From positions 1 through 64,000 of the forward strand of contig CASDZW010000012.1 of assembly GCA_949285915.1 (NCBI GenBank): a stretch of DNA of 64,000 nucleotides, given 5' to 3'. The position numbers and the translations under genes were made by a program. Each line of letters starts with the position of its first letter. Within the stretch, counting starts at the first letter, position 1. Below the pieces are notes generated by a model, which searched no databases, was not told where the DNA came from, and worked only from the letters and a program-made list of their open reading frames with translations. The DNA comes from an uncultured Collinsella sp. (GTDB taxonomy: Bacteria; Actinomycetota; Coriobacteriia; Coriobacteriales; Coriobacteriaceae). Positions 17,357 through 27,129 of the stretch are shown here, piece after piece.

Positions 17357-18141
17357 TCAAAATTAAGTCTGCACAAGATATCGAGCAGATGAAGAAGGCC
17401 GGAGCGCTGTCTAAGATGGCGCTCCGGCACGTTGGTGCCATGGTGCGTCCTGGCGTCTCGACCTTCGAGCTCGATCAGCTCGCCGAGCAGATTATCCGTA
17501 TGCACGGCGGCATCCCCACGTTCAAGGGTTACGGCGGATTCCCCGGCTCCATCTGCGCGTCGCTGAACGATGCGGTGGTGCATGGCATCCCTAATCCCGA
17601 CATCATCCTGCGCGACGGTGACATCATCTCGATCGATACGGGTGCGACCGTTGACGGTTGGGTGGGCGATAACGCTTGGACCTTCTATGTGGGCAACCCC
17701 TCGCAGGAGGTCAAGGCCCTTTGCGAGGTCACGCTCGACTGTCTGAAGGAGGGCATTGCCCAGGCTGTTCCGGGTAACCGCATCGGCGACATCGGCCATG
17801 CCATCCAGAGCCTGGCCGAGCGTCACGGCTATGGCGTGCTCCGCGAGTACGTGGGTCACGGGGTAGGACGTGTCATGCACGAGGACCCCAACGTTCCCAA
17901 CTGGGGCAAGAAAGGTCGCGGCGTGAAGCTCGAGGCCGGTATGGTCATTGCCATCGAGCCCATGATCACGCTCGGTACCTACCATGTGAGCGTGGGGCCG
18001 GACGGCTGGCTTGTCACCACCGACGACGGTCTGCCCGCCGCGCATTACGAGAACACCATTGCTATCACCAATGACGGCCCGGTCATCCTCACGCAGGACG
18101 CCCAGGGCGCCTGGTGCTCCATGCAGGGCGGTGTGATGTAA
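17353..18141 (+). CDS. map: Methionine aminopeptidase, type I
   Basis: 262 residues. It removes the initiator methionine from nascent proteins. The metal ligands are recognisable in DIISIDTGATVDGWVGDNAW (two Asp), YVGHGVGRVMHEDPNVPN (His) and VIAIEPMI (Glu). It starts inside the adk stop codon (ATGA), so translation is coupled. Confidence 0.96.
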   Translation: MIKIKSAQDIEQMKKAGALSKMALRHVGAMVRPGVSTFELDQLAEQIIRMHGGIPTFKGYGGFPGSICASLNDAVVHGIPNPDIILRDGDIISIDTGATVDGWVGDNAWTFYVGNPSQEVKALCEVTLDCLKEGIAQAVPGNRIGDIGHAIQSLAERHGYGVLREYVGHGVGRVMHEDPNVPNWGKKGRGVKLEAGMVIAIEPMITLGTYHVSVGPDGWLVTTDDGLPAAHYENTIAITNDGPVILTQDAQGAWCSMQGGVM

Positions 18142-18214
18142 CGCCATCGCTTGGCTTGGCCGGCGGATAACGGTGAATATCCGTAAGCGCTGAGGCTTAT
18201 ATGGCTCAATCTGA

Positions 18215-18243
18215 AAGGAGGCCCTGCTGGGCCTCCTTCGCTT
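18215..18243 (+). terminator. Terminator-like hairpin after map
   Basis: AAGGAGGCCC (18215-18224) pairs perfectly with GGGCCTCCTT (18229-18238) around a four-base loop. The T-tract is short, so termination may be partial before the infA part of the cluster. Confidence 0.7.
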
Positions 18244-18305
18244 ATGCGAGGGTTTTACAATGTGCAAAATATTTCACATTGCCCGAAAGAAGAACGCCCA
18301 TTAGA

Positions 18306-18766
18306 TCATCGTCCGTTGTCGCGAAGAATTCCTATCCCGCTTTCGTCGTAACGTTCCCTATACCATTTCTTACAACATTGATAGTCAAGGTATAACAGCG
18401 TGCGCTTCTGCGCATCGTGCTCATCTACTCCAAGGAGCAGGCGAGCCTCCAGATAGAGGCGGTTGCAGTTAGAGGCGATGTAACACGTGTTGGCCTCCAC
18501 AATGAGAAAAAACTTCTGAAGGTCTCCGGGACTTGTGTCACGGTAGATTGATGAATTCCTCTCAGAGTGGGGGAAACAAATAGATGCAGCTTCATGTCGG
18601 CTATGGATAGATGGTGCGCATCGTTGCTGACAGCATACAAGGCATTCTGCCTGTACATGTTTAAGGAGCAGGCTGTTAGAGTGGCGTCTTCCGGGTCGCT
18701 CGTTTCGAAGAGGTCGTAGAGATTGGCCAGCTGACGCGAGAGCTCGTCGAAGTCCAGTCGGTGCAT
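18306..18766 (-). pseudogene. Frameshifted gene of unknown function
   Basis: Two overlapping minus-strand frames together read as one protein of about 153 residues. One frame begins MHRLDFDELSRQLANLYDLF and runs to MKLHLF. The other continues SERNSSIYRDTSPGDLQKFF and ends RYDESGIGILRDNGR. The switch falls at a run of five C on the minus strand (about 18566-18570); one extra C would restore a single frame. The stretch is visibly more AT-rich than the ribosomal genes around it, which suggests acquired DNA. The family is not recognised. A sequencing error or a programmed shift at the C-run is the alternative to decay. Confidence 0.5.
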
Positions 18767-18936
18767 TGTGGTCCAATCGACACAGATGAAGCGACTTCCA
18801 GTGTTCTTCGGGAACGCCTATCTGTATAGGAGACGTTGCGAGCGAAGAAAATTGTGGAGTCGATACGAAAAATCCACGATAGCGTGCGCGAGTACGCTAT
18901 CATACGCTGTTGCTGTATGTTTCGCGAGAGAAAGAT

Positions 18937-19161
18937 GTGCTTGTGAAGAAGGAAGATGCCATCGAGCTTGAGGGTACGGTCACTGAGCCGCTCCCCAACG
19001 CTATGTTCCGCGTCGAGCTTGAGAACGGGGCCTCTGTGCTGTGCTCCATCTCGGGCAAGATTCGCATGAACTACATCCGCATCCTTCCCGGCGACCGTGT
19101 GGTCGTGGAGATTTCTCCCTATGACCTCACGCGCGGGCGCATCACCTATCGCTATAAATAG
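18937..19161 (+). CDS. infA: Translation initiation factor IF-1
   Basis: 74 residues from a GTG ([13 protein letters not shown]). IF-1 blocks the A site during initiation. The OB-fold sequence [11 protein letters not shown] and [17 protein letters not shown]-like stretch (here [18 protein letters not shown]) and the C-terminal [14 protein letters not shown] are diagnostic. GAGAG lies 8 bases before this GTG; a GTG two codons later is possible. TATCAT (18898-18903) upstream may be its -10 box. Confidence 0.94.
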   Translation: MLVKKEDAIELEGTVTEPLPNAMFRVELENGASVLCSISGKIRMNYIRILPGDRVVVEISPYDLTRGRITYRYK

Positions 19162-19295
19162 CAGCCCGTATCGGGCGGGGAGGGGAGCGCTCAAGCCCCA
19201 AGCTGCTCGACACACTCATCAGCCGGTTATTCACGTCTGCGGCTGGACGAGTAGATAGTAGGTATACGTTTGAGCACAACTGAGAGGATCGCATC

Positions 19296-19409
19296 ATGAA
19301 GGTACGTCCTTCCGTCAAGAAGATGTGCGACAAGTGCAAGATCATTAGGCGCCATGGCAAGGTGCTCGTAATCTGCGAGAACCCGCGCCACAAGCAGCGT
19401 CAGGGTTAA
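19296..19409 (+). CDS. rpmJ: 50S ribosomal protein L36
   Basis: 37 residues, [19 protein letters not shown] onwards. It is the zinc-binding C+ form with Cys11, Cys14, Cys27 and His32. GAGAGGA precedes the ATG. It lies between infA and rpsM, the normal location in Gram-positive alpha operons. Confidence 0.96.
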   Translation: MKVRPSVKKMCDKCKIIRRHGKVLVICENPRHKQRQG

Positions 19410-19424
19410 AGAGAGGAGCATACG

Positions 19425-19799
<375 letters not shown>

Positions 19800-19812
19800 G
19801 GAGAGCGCTTAG

Positions 19813-20220
19813 ATGGCTACGGCAAAGAACAAGCGCGCTGCGCAGACCCGCATCAAGCGCGCCGATCGCAAGAACATTTCGGTGGGACAGGCTCACATCC
19901 GCTCCACCTTCAACAACACGATTGTTTCGATCACCGATCCCCAGGGCAACGTCATTGCCTGGAAGTCCGCCGGTCAGGTCGGCTTCAAGGGCTCGCGTAA
20001 GAGCACCCCGTTTGCCGCTCAGATGGCTGCCGAGGCTTGCGCCAAGGCCGCTATGGAGCACGGCATGCACAAGGTTGCCGTCTTCGTGAAGGGCCCCGGC
20101 TCCGGTCGTGAGACCGCTATCCGCTCGCTCCAGGCCGCTGGCCTCGAGGTGTCGAGCATCCAGGACAAGACCCCCATCCCGCACAACGGCTGCCGCCCCA
20201 AGAAGCGTCGCCGCGTGTAA
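19813..20220 (+). CDS. rpsK: 30S ribosomal protein S11
   Basis: 135 residues. S11 (uS11) lies on the platform near the E site. It contains [32 protein letters not shown] and the conserved end [23 protein letters not shown] upstream of the start. Confidence 0.97.
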   Translation: MATAKNKRAAQTRIKRADRKNISVGQAHIRSTFNNTIVSITDPQGNVIAWKSAGQVGFKGSRKSTPFAAQMAAEACAKAAMEHGMHKVAVFVKGPGSGRETAIRSLQAAGLEVSSIQDKTPIPHNGCRPKKRRRV

Positions 20221-20241
20221 CTCTGAAAGGATCGCTTAACC

Positions 20242-20838
20242 ATGGCAATTGACAGGACTCCTGTTATCAAGCGCTGCCGCCAGCTCGGGATCGATCCCGT
20301 GGAGCTCGGCTACAGCAGCAAGAAGGAATCGATTCGCCAGCCCAAGCGCCGTCGCAAGGAATCTGAGTACGGCATGCAGCTGCGCGAGAAGCAGAAGGCT
20401 AAGTTCATCTACGGTGTGCTCGAGAAGCAGTTCCATCACTACTACGAGCGCGCTCTTCGTATGGAAGGCGTCACGGGTGAGAACCTCATGACCCTTCTCG
20501 AGCGTCGTCTTGACAACGTCGTGTTCCGTCTTGGCTTCGCCCGTACCCGCAAGGAGGCCCGCCAGACGGTCCGCCACGGTCACTTCACCGTGAACGGCCG
20601 CCGCGTCGACATCCCCTCCTTCCTCGTCAAGCCCGGTGACGTTGTCGCCGTCGGCGAGAAGTACCGCGACCTCCTCCCCATCAAGGAGGCCCTCATCCAG
20701 TCCGAGCGCTTCGAGGTCCCCGGTTGGCTTGAGGTCGATATCGAGAAGCTGAGCGGCAACGTGCTGTCGCTGCCCACCCGCGAGCAGATCAGCACCGATA
20801 TCCAAGAGCAGCTCATCGTCGAGCTCTACTCTAAGTAG
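20242..20838 (+). CDS. rpsD: 30S ribosomal protein S4
   Basis: 198 residues. S4 (uS4) is a primary 16S assembly protein and a regulator of its own operon in several bacteria. The S4 RNA-binding domain is seen at [20 protein letters not shown] and [17 protein letters not shown]. The N-terminal zinc cysteines found in some homologues are absent, giving the C- form. Confidence 0.96.
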   Translation: MAIDRTPVIKRCRQLGIDPVELGYSSKKESIRQPKRRRKESEYGMQLREKQKAKFIYGVLEKQFHHYYERALRMEGVTGENLMTLLERRLDNVVFRLGFARTRKEARQTVRHGHFTVNGRRVDIPSFLVKPGDVVAVGEKYRDLLPIKEALIQSERFEVPGWLEVDIEKLSGNVLSLPTREQISTDIQEQLIVELYSK

Positions 20839-20883
20839 TCTAGTCCCTTATCCGATTAGGCTGCTGAGGCTGGAGGTTAGTAC

Positions 20884-21825
20884 ATGTCAGAATTCATTAG
20901 GCCTCAGGTTCAGGTCGAGGAGATCAACGAGACCTCCGCGCGCGTTTCCGTTGAGCCGCTCGAGCGCGGCTATGGCGACACGCTCGGTAACTCGCTGCGT
21001 CGTGTCCTGCTCTCGTCTCTCGAGGGCGCTGCGGTGGAGGCCATCCAGATCGATGGCGCTCAGCACGAGTTCACGACCATCCCCAACATGGTTGAGGATG
21101 TCACCGACATTGTTCTGAACGTGAAGGGCCTGGTGTTCGAGGCTCTCGGTACCACCGAGGAGGGCACCGCGACTATCTCGGTCGACGGTCCCTGCGAGGT
21201 CGTCGGTGGCGATTTCGCGCTGCCTTCCGACTTTGAGCTCGTGAACCCCGATCACCACATCGCCACCCTCACCGAGGGCGGTCACCTCACCATGAGCATG
21301 CGCATCGGCTACGGCCGCGGCTACGTCTCCTACGAGAACAACAAGCGCGACAATGACCCCATTGGTGTCATCCATGTCGATTCGCTCTTCTCGCCGGTTC
21401 GTCGCTGCGCCAAGCTCGTCGAGGCCTGCCGCGTGGGTCAGCACACCGACTACGACCGTCTGGTTCTCGAGATCGAGACCAACGGTGCGGTGAGCCCGCG
21501 TGACGCGGTGGTGCAGGCGGCCAACATCATCAACCAGCACATGACCGCCTTCATGAACCTTGCCGAGACCCCCGAGGTCGAGGAGGAGGTTTCGATTTTC
21601 GCCCCCGAGGTGACCAGCGATAACGCCGAGCTTGACAAGCAGATCGAGGACCTGGACCTCTCCGTCCGCTCCTACAACTGCCTCAAGCGCGCGAGCATCC
21701 ATTCGGTGCGCCAGCTCGTCGAGTTCTCCGAGAACGACCTGCTGAACATCCGCAACTTCGGTGTGAAGTCGATCGAGGAAGTCAAGGACAAGCTTCAGTC
21801 CATGGGGCTCAGCCTCAAGGACTAA
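20884..21825 (+). CDS. rpoA: RNA polymerase alpha subunit
   Basis: 313 residues. The N-terminal dimerisation domain has LERGYGDTLGNSLRRVLLSS. The C-terminal domain (about 245-313) has the helix-hairpin-helix LKRASIHSVRQLVEFSENDL and NFGVKSIEEVKDKL for contacts with UP elements and activators. It keeps its standard place between rpsD and rplQ. Confidence 0.97.
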   Translation: MSEFIRPQVQVEEINETSARVSVEPLERGYGDTLGNSLRRVLLSSLEGAAVEAIQIDGAQHEFTTIPNMVEDVTDIVLNVKGLVFEALGTTEEGTATISVDGPCEVVGGDFALPSDFELVNPDHHIATLTEGGHLTMSMRIGYGRGYVSYENNKRDNDPIGVIHVDSLFSPVRRCAKLVEACRVGQHTDYDRLVLEIETNGAVSPRDAVVQAANIINQHMTAFMNLAETPEVEEEVSIFAPEVTSDNAELDKQIEDLDLSVRSYNCLKRASIHSVRQLVEFSENDLLNIRNFGVKSIEEVKDKLQSMGLSLKD

Positions 21826-21855
21826 CGCTATCGCGTATCAGAGGAGAAACCGACC

Positions 21856-22359
21856 ATGCGTCACAACAAGAAGAAGGGTCTGAAGCTCGGCACCGACGCC
21901 GCGCACACCCGTGCGATGAAGAAGAGCCTCGCCAAGGCGCTCTTCGAGAACGATCGCATCAAGACCACCGAGACGCGCGCCAAGGCGCTGCGCGGCTACG
22001 TTGAGCCCATCATCACCTGGGCCAAGAAGGGCGACCTGCACTCCCGTCGTCTGGCCATCGCCAAGCTCGGCGATAAGAACCTCGTTGCCGAGCTCTTCGA
22101 CAAGGCCGCTCAGGGCATGTGGGCTGACCGCAACGGTGGTTACACCCGCATCATGAAGCTCGGCCCCCGCAAGGGCGACAACGCTCCGATGGTCATCATC
22201 GAGATCGTGTCCGAGCCCGTGGTGAAGAAGGCCCCTAAGGCTGCTCCCGCCAAGAAGGCTGAGGCCCCCAAGAAGGTCGAGAAGGCCGAGGAGGAGGCTC
22301 CTGTCGAGGTCGAGGAGACCGTTGAGGCTGAGGCCACCGAGGAGAAGGCCGCCGAGTAA
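21856..22359 (+). CDS. rplQ: 50S ribosomal protein L17 with extended C-terminus
   Basis: 167 residues against about 115-130 for most L17 (bL17). The core, from MRHNKKKGLKLGTDAAHTRA to RIMKLGPRKGDNAPMVIIEI, is normal. The last 50 or so residues are a low-complexity Ala/Lys/Glu/Val tail with basic repeats then acidic ones. A similar tail is found on L31 in this window. The tail is probably surface-exposed and disordered; its role is unknown. Confidence 0.95.
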   Translation: MRHNKKKGLKLGTDAAHTRAMKKSLAKALFENDRIKTTETRAKALRGYVEPIITWAKKGDLHSRRLAIAKLGDKNLVAELFDKAAQGMWADRNGGYTRIMKLGPRKGDNAPMVIIEIVSEPVVKKAPKAAPAKKAEAPKKVEKAEEEAPVEVEETVEAEATEEKAAE

Positions 22360-22386
22360 CCGGCGTCCGCTCAAGGTTCGCATTGT

Positions 22387-22416
22387 AAGAGGGGCGCCCC
22401 GGGTGCCCCTCTTTTC
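22387..22416 (+). terminator. Intrinsic terminator of the alpha operon
   Basis: AAGAGGGGC (22387-22395) pairs with GCCCCTCTT (22405-22413) and is followed by a T-run. It closes the ribosomal transcription units. Confidence 0.85.
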
Positions 22417-22474
22417 GTATGTAGTGCAGGTTCTGAGCGCAGGTTTGCTGAGATCATGAGGGGAGGTGGATGGC

Positions 22475-24967
22475 ATGCTGAAACTCGACAACGTCTCGTT
22501 TGCCTATGGGGCGGACGAGTCTGTTCTTGCGGACGTTACGCTCTCAATCGCACCTGGTGAAGTTGTTGCGCTGCTTGGCGGCAACGGGTCGGGAAAGTCG
22601 ACCCTCGGCCGTGTTGCATCGGGCGCGCTGCTTCCTGATGGCGGCGAGGTCTCGGTGGACGGGGTTGTCTTAGCCGAGGGCTCGCGCCGTGACGAGGTCC
22701 GCCGGCGCGTGGGTATGGTCGTCCAGAACCCCCAAGACCAGATAGTGTCGACCGTTGTTGCCGATGAGGTGGCGTTTGGCCCCCGTAACCTCGGGTGCGC
22801 GGGACGTGAGCTTGATGCGCGCGTTCGGGGCGCACTTGAGGCGGTGGGGCTTTCTGATGCTGCCGACCGGGATGTGAACGGGCTCTCGGGCGGCGAGCAA
22901 CAGCGCATAGCACTGGCAGGCGTGCTTGCGATGGAGCCTTCCTACCTTGTGCTCGACGAGGCCCTTTCGATGGTCGACAGCGCGGAGCGCCCGCAACTGC
23001 GAAGTCTTGTTCGCGCGCTTGCACGGGAGCGAGGCCTCGGTGTGCTTGCCATCACCCATGATCCGGTGGAGGCGCTCGGCGCGGATCGCGCCGTTGTGCT
23101 CGAGGCGGGCCGCGTCGCGTGGGAAGGTACGCCGGATTCGCTTGTGCACGACGCCCGTCATCTGTTCGCCCAAACGCTCATCCAGGGGCCCTATCCCGCA
23201 GCGCTTGTCGCTGCGGTGGACGCGGGGTATAGCCTCTCGTGCGGAGTGGAGCCCGCCGACATCGCCCGGTGGGCTCAGCCTAGGGGCCAGGGCGCGGCCA
23301 AGGCAATCGCGGCGGTCCTTAGGGGCAACGCTGGCGCGCCAGAGCCGCAGGGTGCCGGAGCGGTCCTGCTTGAGGCAAAGGGTGTCTCTGCCGGCTATGA
23401 AAAGCGCAACGTGCTGCATAACGTGTCGCTTGCCGTGCGCGCAGGCGAGGTGCTTCTTGTCGCGGGCCCATCGGGCTCGGGGAAGTCAATGCTGGCCACG
23501 GTGCTCGCCGGCCTCAAGAAGCCAGCCGCAGGAACGGTACTGCTGCATCCGCGTGCCGAGGATATGGCTGCGGGTCCGCGTCAGCCCGAGCCGGGTGACG
23601 TGGCGCTTGCGTTTCAGCATCCAGAGAGTCAGCTCTTTTTGGAGAGTGTGGGGGAGGAGCTCGCCTTCGGCCCTCGCCAGCTGGGGTGTGGTGAGGCCGA
23701 GGTTGCCGCGCGCGTGGCAAACGCACGGGAGGCGCTCGCGATTGATGACGAGATGCTCGGCCGTGACCCCTTCATGCTCTCCGGCGGTCAGGCGCGTCGC
23801 GTGGCGCTCGCCTGCATGGTGTCGCTGGACGCCTCTGTGCTCGTGCTGGATGAGCCCACCTCGGGACTCGACGCCACGGCGCGCCGGCGCCTCCATGCGC
23901 TCGTGCGCAGGCTTGCGAGCGAGGGTCGCGGCATTGTGGTGGTAAGCCACGACCTGGAGGAGTGGGTTGGCATCGCAAACCGTGTGGCGCTCGTTGCAGA
24001 CGGCGGCATCGCGTGGGAGAGGACGACGCTCGAGCTTAGCGACGATGCGGGCGCCTTCGCCCGTGCGGGGCTCATGCCGCCCGAGGCATGGCGCCTGGCG
24101 CGCCTTCTTACGGCTGAGGAGGGCCGGAGTGAGCGTGTGGGCGGCACCGACTCCCATAACGCCCCGTCTGAGCCCTCAGAGGCCCTCTCAGGGCGTCATG
24201 CGGGCATGGTCCAGACCATTGACGCGCGCGTTAAGCTCGTGCTGCTGATCGCCGGTATAGTGGGCGTGTTCTGTTCGACGGGTCCTTTGGCACTCGCGTT
24301 GTGGTGCGCTGCTGCTTGTGCCCTTGCGCTTGCGGCGGGCATGGGCGCGCGCCGCATGCTTGCTGCCCTTCGTCCGGCGGTGGTCCTCATGGCGTTCATC
24401 ATCGTGGCGAACCTCGTCTCCTGCGACGGCACGGCAGACGTTGCGCTCGCCGGGGCATGGGGGCTCAATCTTGCAGGGGCGGAGCGTGCGCTGACGGCGG
24501 TTGTCCGTATCGCAGTCATGCTCGTCCTCTCGCTCGTGGTATGCGCCACGACGACGCCCACGGCGGTGGCGGATGCCTGCGTGCGCCTGGCGTCTCCGCT
24601 TTCCCGCTGGGGTGTCCCTGTAGATGAGGCCGGCATGGTGCTCTCGCTCGCCCTGCGCTTTATCCCGCTCGTCACCGACGAGGTGCACCGGGTGGAGCTC
24701 GCCCAGCGCTCCCGCGGCGTACGCTTCGATGCAGGTGGCATGGTGGCGCGCATACGGGTGTGGGGGTCGGTCCTCGTGCCGGTCATGGTGGGGCTGTTCC
24801 GCCGGGCCGACCGCATCGGCGCCGCCATGGACGCACGCTGCTACCATGAGGGGGCGCGCTCGGCGCGCGATCCGTTGCCGCTTGCGCCCCGCGACAAAGC
24901 AGTGCTCGCCGTCGGCCTTGTCCTTATCGTCCTTATGGCGGCCCTGCCGCACCTGTTTCAGCTTTGA
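22475..24967 (+). CDS. Fused ECF transporter: two ATPases plus transmembrane subunit
   Basis: 830 residues joining all three energising parts of an energy-coupling-factor transporter. The first ATPase (about 1-230) has LGGNGSGKST, LSGGEQQ (137-143) and Walker B LVLDEA. The second (about 296-520) has AGPSGSGKS, MLSGGQARR and LVLDEPTSGLD. After a linker, an EcfT-like membrane domain (about 585-830) carries several spans and the coupling motifs QRSRGVRFD and MDARCY. Normally these are three proteins (EcfA, EcfA', EcfT) serving many vitamin-binding S components; none of those is nearby. Start chosen at ATG 22475, 8 bases after GGGAGG. The gene sits between rplQ and truA, as ecf genes do in Firmicutes. 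Confidence 0.9.
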   Translation: MLKLDNVSFAYGADESVLADVTLSIAPGEVVALLGGNGSGKSTLGRVASGALLPDGGEVSVDGVVLAEGSRRDEVRRRVGMVVQNPQDQIVSTVVADEVAFGPRNLGCAGRELDARVRGALEAVGLSDAADRDVNGLSGGEQQRIALAGVLAMEPSYLVLDEALSMVDSAERPQLRSLVRALARERGLGVLAITHDPVEALGADRAVVLEAGRVAWEGTPDSLVHDARHLFAQTLIQGPYPAALVAAVDAGYSLSCGVEPADIARWAQPRGQGAAKAIAAVLRGNAGAPEPQGAGAVLLEAKGVSAGYEKRNVLHNVSLAVRAGEVLLVAGPSGSGKSMLATVLAGLKKPAAGTVLLHPRAEDMAAGPRQPEPGDVALAFQHPESQLFLESVGEELAFGPRQLGCGEAEVAARVANAREALAIDDEMLGRDPFMLSGGQARRVALACMVSLDASVLVLDEPTSGLDATARRRLHALVRRLASEGRGIVVVSHDLEEWVGIANRVALVADGGIAWERTTLELSDDAGAFARAGLMPPEAWRLARLLTAEEGRSERVGGTDSHNAPSEPSEALSGRHAGMVQTIDARVKLVLLIAGIVGVFCSTGPLALALWCAAACALALAAGMGARRMLAALRPAVVLMAFIIVANLVSCDGTADVALAGAWGLNLAGAERALTAVVRIAVMLVLSLVVCATTTPTAVADACVRLASPLSRWGVPVDEAGMVLSLALRFIPLVTDEVHRVELAQRSRGVRFDAGGMVARIRVWGSVLVPVMVGLFRRADRIGAAMDARCYHEGARSARDPLPLAPRDKAVLAVGLVLIVLMAALPHLFQL

Positions 24968-24987
24968 TCCGAGAGGAGCGACCCTCG

Positions 24988-25818
24988 ATGTCTACCGTCG
25001 CCGGTCTTGATTGCGTGCCTGCACCCGAACTGCCGACCTTGGTGTTTCGCGTCGCCTACGATGGCGCAGCGTACGCGGGCTTTGCCGAGCAACGCGACCA
25101 GACGACGGTCGCCGGCGAGCTCAGGCGTGCCCTCGAGACGTTTTTGCGTCGCGAGGTCGACCTCACCTGCGCCGGCAGGACCGATGCGGGGGTGCACGCA
25201 CTCAGCCAGTACGTGAGCATACCCGTGGCGGACGGGTCCGAGCTCGCCATCACCCAGCGGAGATGGCTGCGCGCCATGGATGCGCTGCTGCCGCGCGACA
25301 TCTCGATTAGCGCCGTCTTCGAGGCGCCGACGGGCTTCTCCGCCCGTTTCGACGCGCGCTCCCGCACCTACATCTACCGCATCGCCGACCGTCCGGACCG
25401 CCCGGTTCTCACCCGCCCGCACGTATGGTGGCACCGCATGCCGCTTGACGAGGGCGCGATGGCCGAAGGCGCGGCGTACCTCATCGGTGAGCATGACTTC
25501 AAGAGTTTCTGCAAGGTTGCCTCGGCTATTGGAAAGCCGACCTGCAGAAACGTTATGTCCTGCGGCCTTGCCCGCTCCAACGAGCTTGGCGAGGACGTTT
25601 TGGCGTTCACCATCACCGGTAACGCCTTTTTGCACTCCATGGTGCGCACCATCGTGGGCACGCTCGTGGAGGTGGGCATGCACCGGCGAGAGCCCGCGTG
25701 GGTGGGCGAGGTCCTTGCCCGCTGCGACCGTGCGGCGGCTGGTCCCACAGCCCCTGCGTGCGGTCTGGTATTTGCCGATGTGGCGTATGACGAGGGGCTT
25801 CTCACAAGTGTGGTGTAG
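24988..25818 (+). CDS. truA: tRNA pseudouridine(38-40) synthase TruA
   Basis: 276 residues. It modifies uridines 38-40 in the anticodon stem-loop. The catalytic aspartate lies in CAGRTDAGVHALSQYVS. RSRTYIYRI and NAFLHSMVRTIVGTLVEVG are further family motifs. The ATG at 24988 is preceded by GAGAGGAG; it starts 20 bases after the ECF fusion gene and is probably in the same operon. Confidence 0.95.
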   Translation: MSTVAGLDCVPAPELPTLVFRVAYDGAAYAGFAEQRDQTTVAGELRRALETFLRREVDLTCAGRTDAGVHALSQYVSIPVADGSELAITQRRWLRAMDALLPRDISISAVFEAPTGFSARFDARSRTYIYRIADRPDRPVLTRPHVWWHRMPLDEGAMAEGAAYLIGEHDFKSFCKVASAIGKPTCRNVMSCGLARSNELGEDVLAFTITGNAFLHSMVRTIVGTLVEVGMHRREPAWVGEVLARCDRAAAGPTAPACGLVFADVAYDEGLLTSVV

Positions 25819-25837
25819 CCGTGGTGAACATCTGTGG

Positions 25838-25864
25838 TTGACGTGCAGTCCCCGCCGCTAAAAT
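25838..25864 (+). promoter_or_regulatory. Candidate promoter for the glycosyltransferase gene
   Basis: TTGACG (25838-25843) and TAAAAT (25859-25864) are 15 bp apart, shorter than ideal. The start codon lies about 70 bases downstream. Confidence 0.4.
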
Positions 25865-25932
25865 CATGCGTCCGCACCCGGTGATACCATGAGCCAGAGC
25901 TCATCTGTCATGAATATCCGGGAGGCTCGCAG

Positions 25933-27006
25933 GTGAACATCCGAGCATCACAGTGCGCCAGCGCATCGATCGTGCTCGCCGTCCGTGACGGCGAGGCGAC
26001 GCTTACGCGCGCACTCGAGAGCGTGCTCGGCCAGGCCTTCGACCGCGTCCAGCTGGTCGCCGTCGTTATGCCCTCCCGCGACCGTTCGCTCGCCATTTGC
26101 GAACGCGAGGCGGAGCGCAACATCCGCCTTGATGTAATCGAGACCGATACCTGTGACGTTTTCGCTGCCTTTGATGAGGGAATTGCCGCCGCACGCGGTG
26201 ATTACGTTTTGCTCATGCGCCAGGACGACTGGCTTGCCCCACGCGCCCTTGAGCTCATGCTCTCTGCAATCGATGGGGACGGGTGCGATCTTGTGCTGCC
26301 CACGCGCGCGTTTGAGAGCTTTGGGCCTCGTGGCGAGCGCTTGAGTCGGACGCGGCGCGTGCCCGAGGTTTCCGTGCAGTCTGCCGAAGCGTTTCATGCC
26401 GCAGCCGCCCCGCTGATCGAGTGCGGAGCCCTTGACGATGTGACCGGTAGGCTCCTCAATCGCTCCCGTATCGCCGAGCTCGGGCTCCGCTTAGCGTTCA
26501 AGAAAGACGAGACGGATTTCATGGCGTCCTATCTGGAGGGCGCGGAGCGCATCGCGGCGCTTCCCGGGGCGCTCTATCACGCCGGGTGGGCGCGCATTGC
26601 CGGTGCCCTCGCCGACCAGGACATCTTTGCGCGCTGTGAGCTCGACCGCAGCGTTTTGCAGGATATGGCAGCGCACTGGGGCATGGCGGACGATGACGAG
26701 CTTGCCTCTGCGATTGAGCGGGTTCACCTGCATAGGGTCATCGCCTGCATCCATGAGGTCTGCGAGCGCAAGAGCATCTCGTCCATCGAGCGGACGGCCC
26801 GCGTGCGCGATATGGTTGAGGCGGCAAGCACCCGCGAGGCGGTGCGCTCGGTCGTCGCACACCCAGAGACTAAGCGCGACTTTGGCATCATGCTTGCGCC
26901 TATCGAGCACCGCAACGTGCTCGCATGCTGCCTCTCTGCGCGCTTCTCGCACCTGGTGGGCTTGGCGCCCGCTCTTCCGCCGCGAAGCGATACGGCTGTG
27001 GCGTAA
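25933..27006 (+). CDS. Family 2 glycosyltransferase
   Basis: 357 residues, GTG start following GGGAGG. The N-terminal GT-A domain shows SIVLAVRDGEATLTRALESV, AAFDEGIAAARGDYVLLMRQ and the acidic DDW that stands for the metal-binding DXD. The C-terminal 150 residues are helical and not recognised. Such enzymes transfer sugars from nucleotide donors to surface glycans; donor and acceptor are unknown. It is a single gene with no polysaccharide cluster around it. Confidence 0.75.
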   Translation: MNIRASQCASASIVLAVRDGEATLTRALESVLGQAFDRVQLVAVVMPSRDRSLAICEREAERNIRLDVIETDTCDVFAAFDEGIAAARGDYVLLMRQDDWLAPRALELMLSAIDGDGCDLVLPTRAFESFGPRGERLSRTRRVPEVSVQSAEAFHAAAAPLIECGALDDVTGRLLNRSRIAELGLRLAFKKDETDFMASYLEGAERIAALPGALYHAGWARIAGALADQDIFARCELDRSVLQDMAAHWGMADDDELASAIERVHLHRVIACIHEVCERKSISSIERTARVRDMVEAASTREAVRSVVAHPETKRDFGIMLAPIEHRNVLACCLSARFSHLVGLAPALPPRSDTAVA

Positions 27007-27129
27007 ACCTCTGCCCACCTGCATGCCGTCCTGTCCCCCTGCCGTATGTGGGGAGGGGGGAGCGCGTTCTGCCGAGCGGCGGTGCGGACGGCCGTAAATC
27101 ATTCCAAAACGGTGAATTATTCACTCCTG

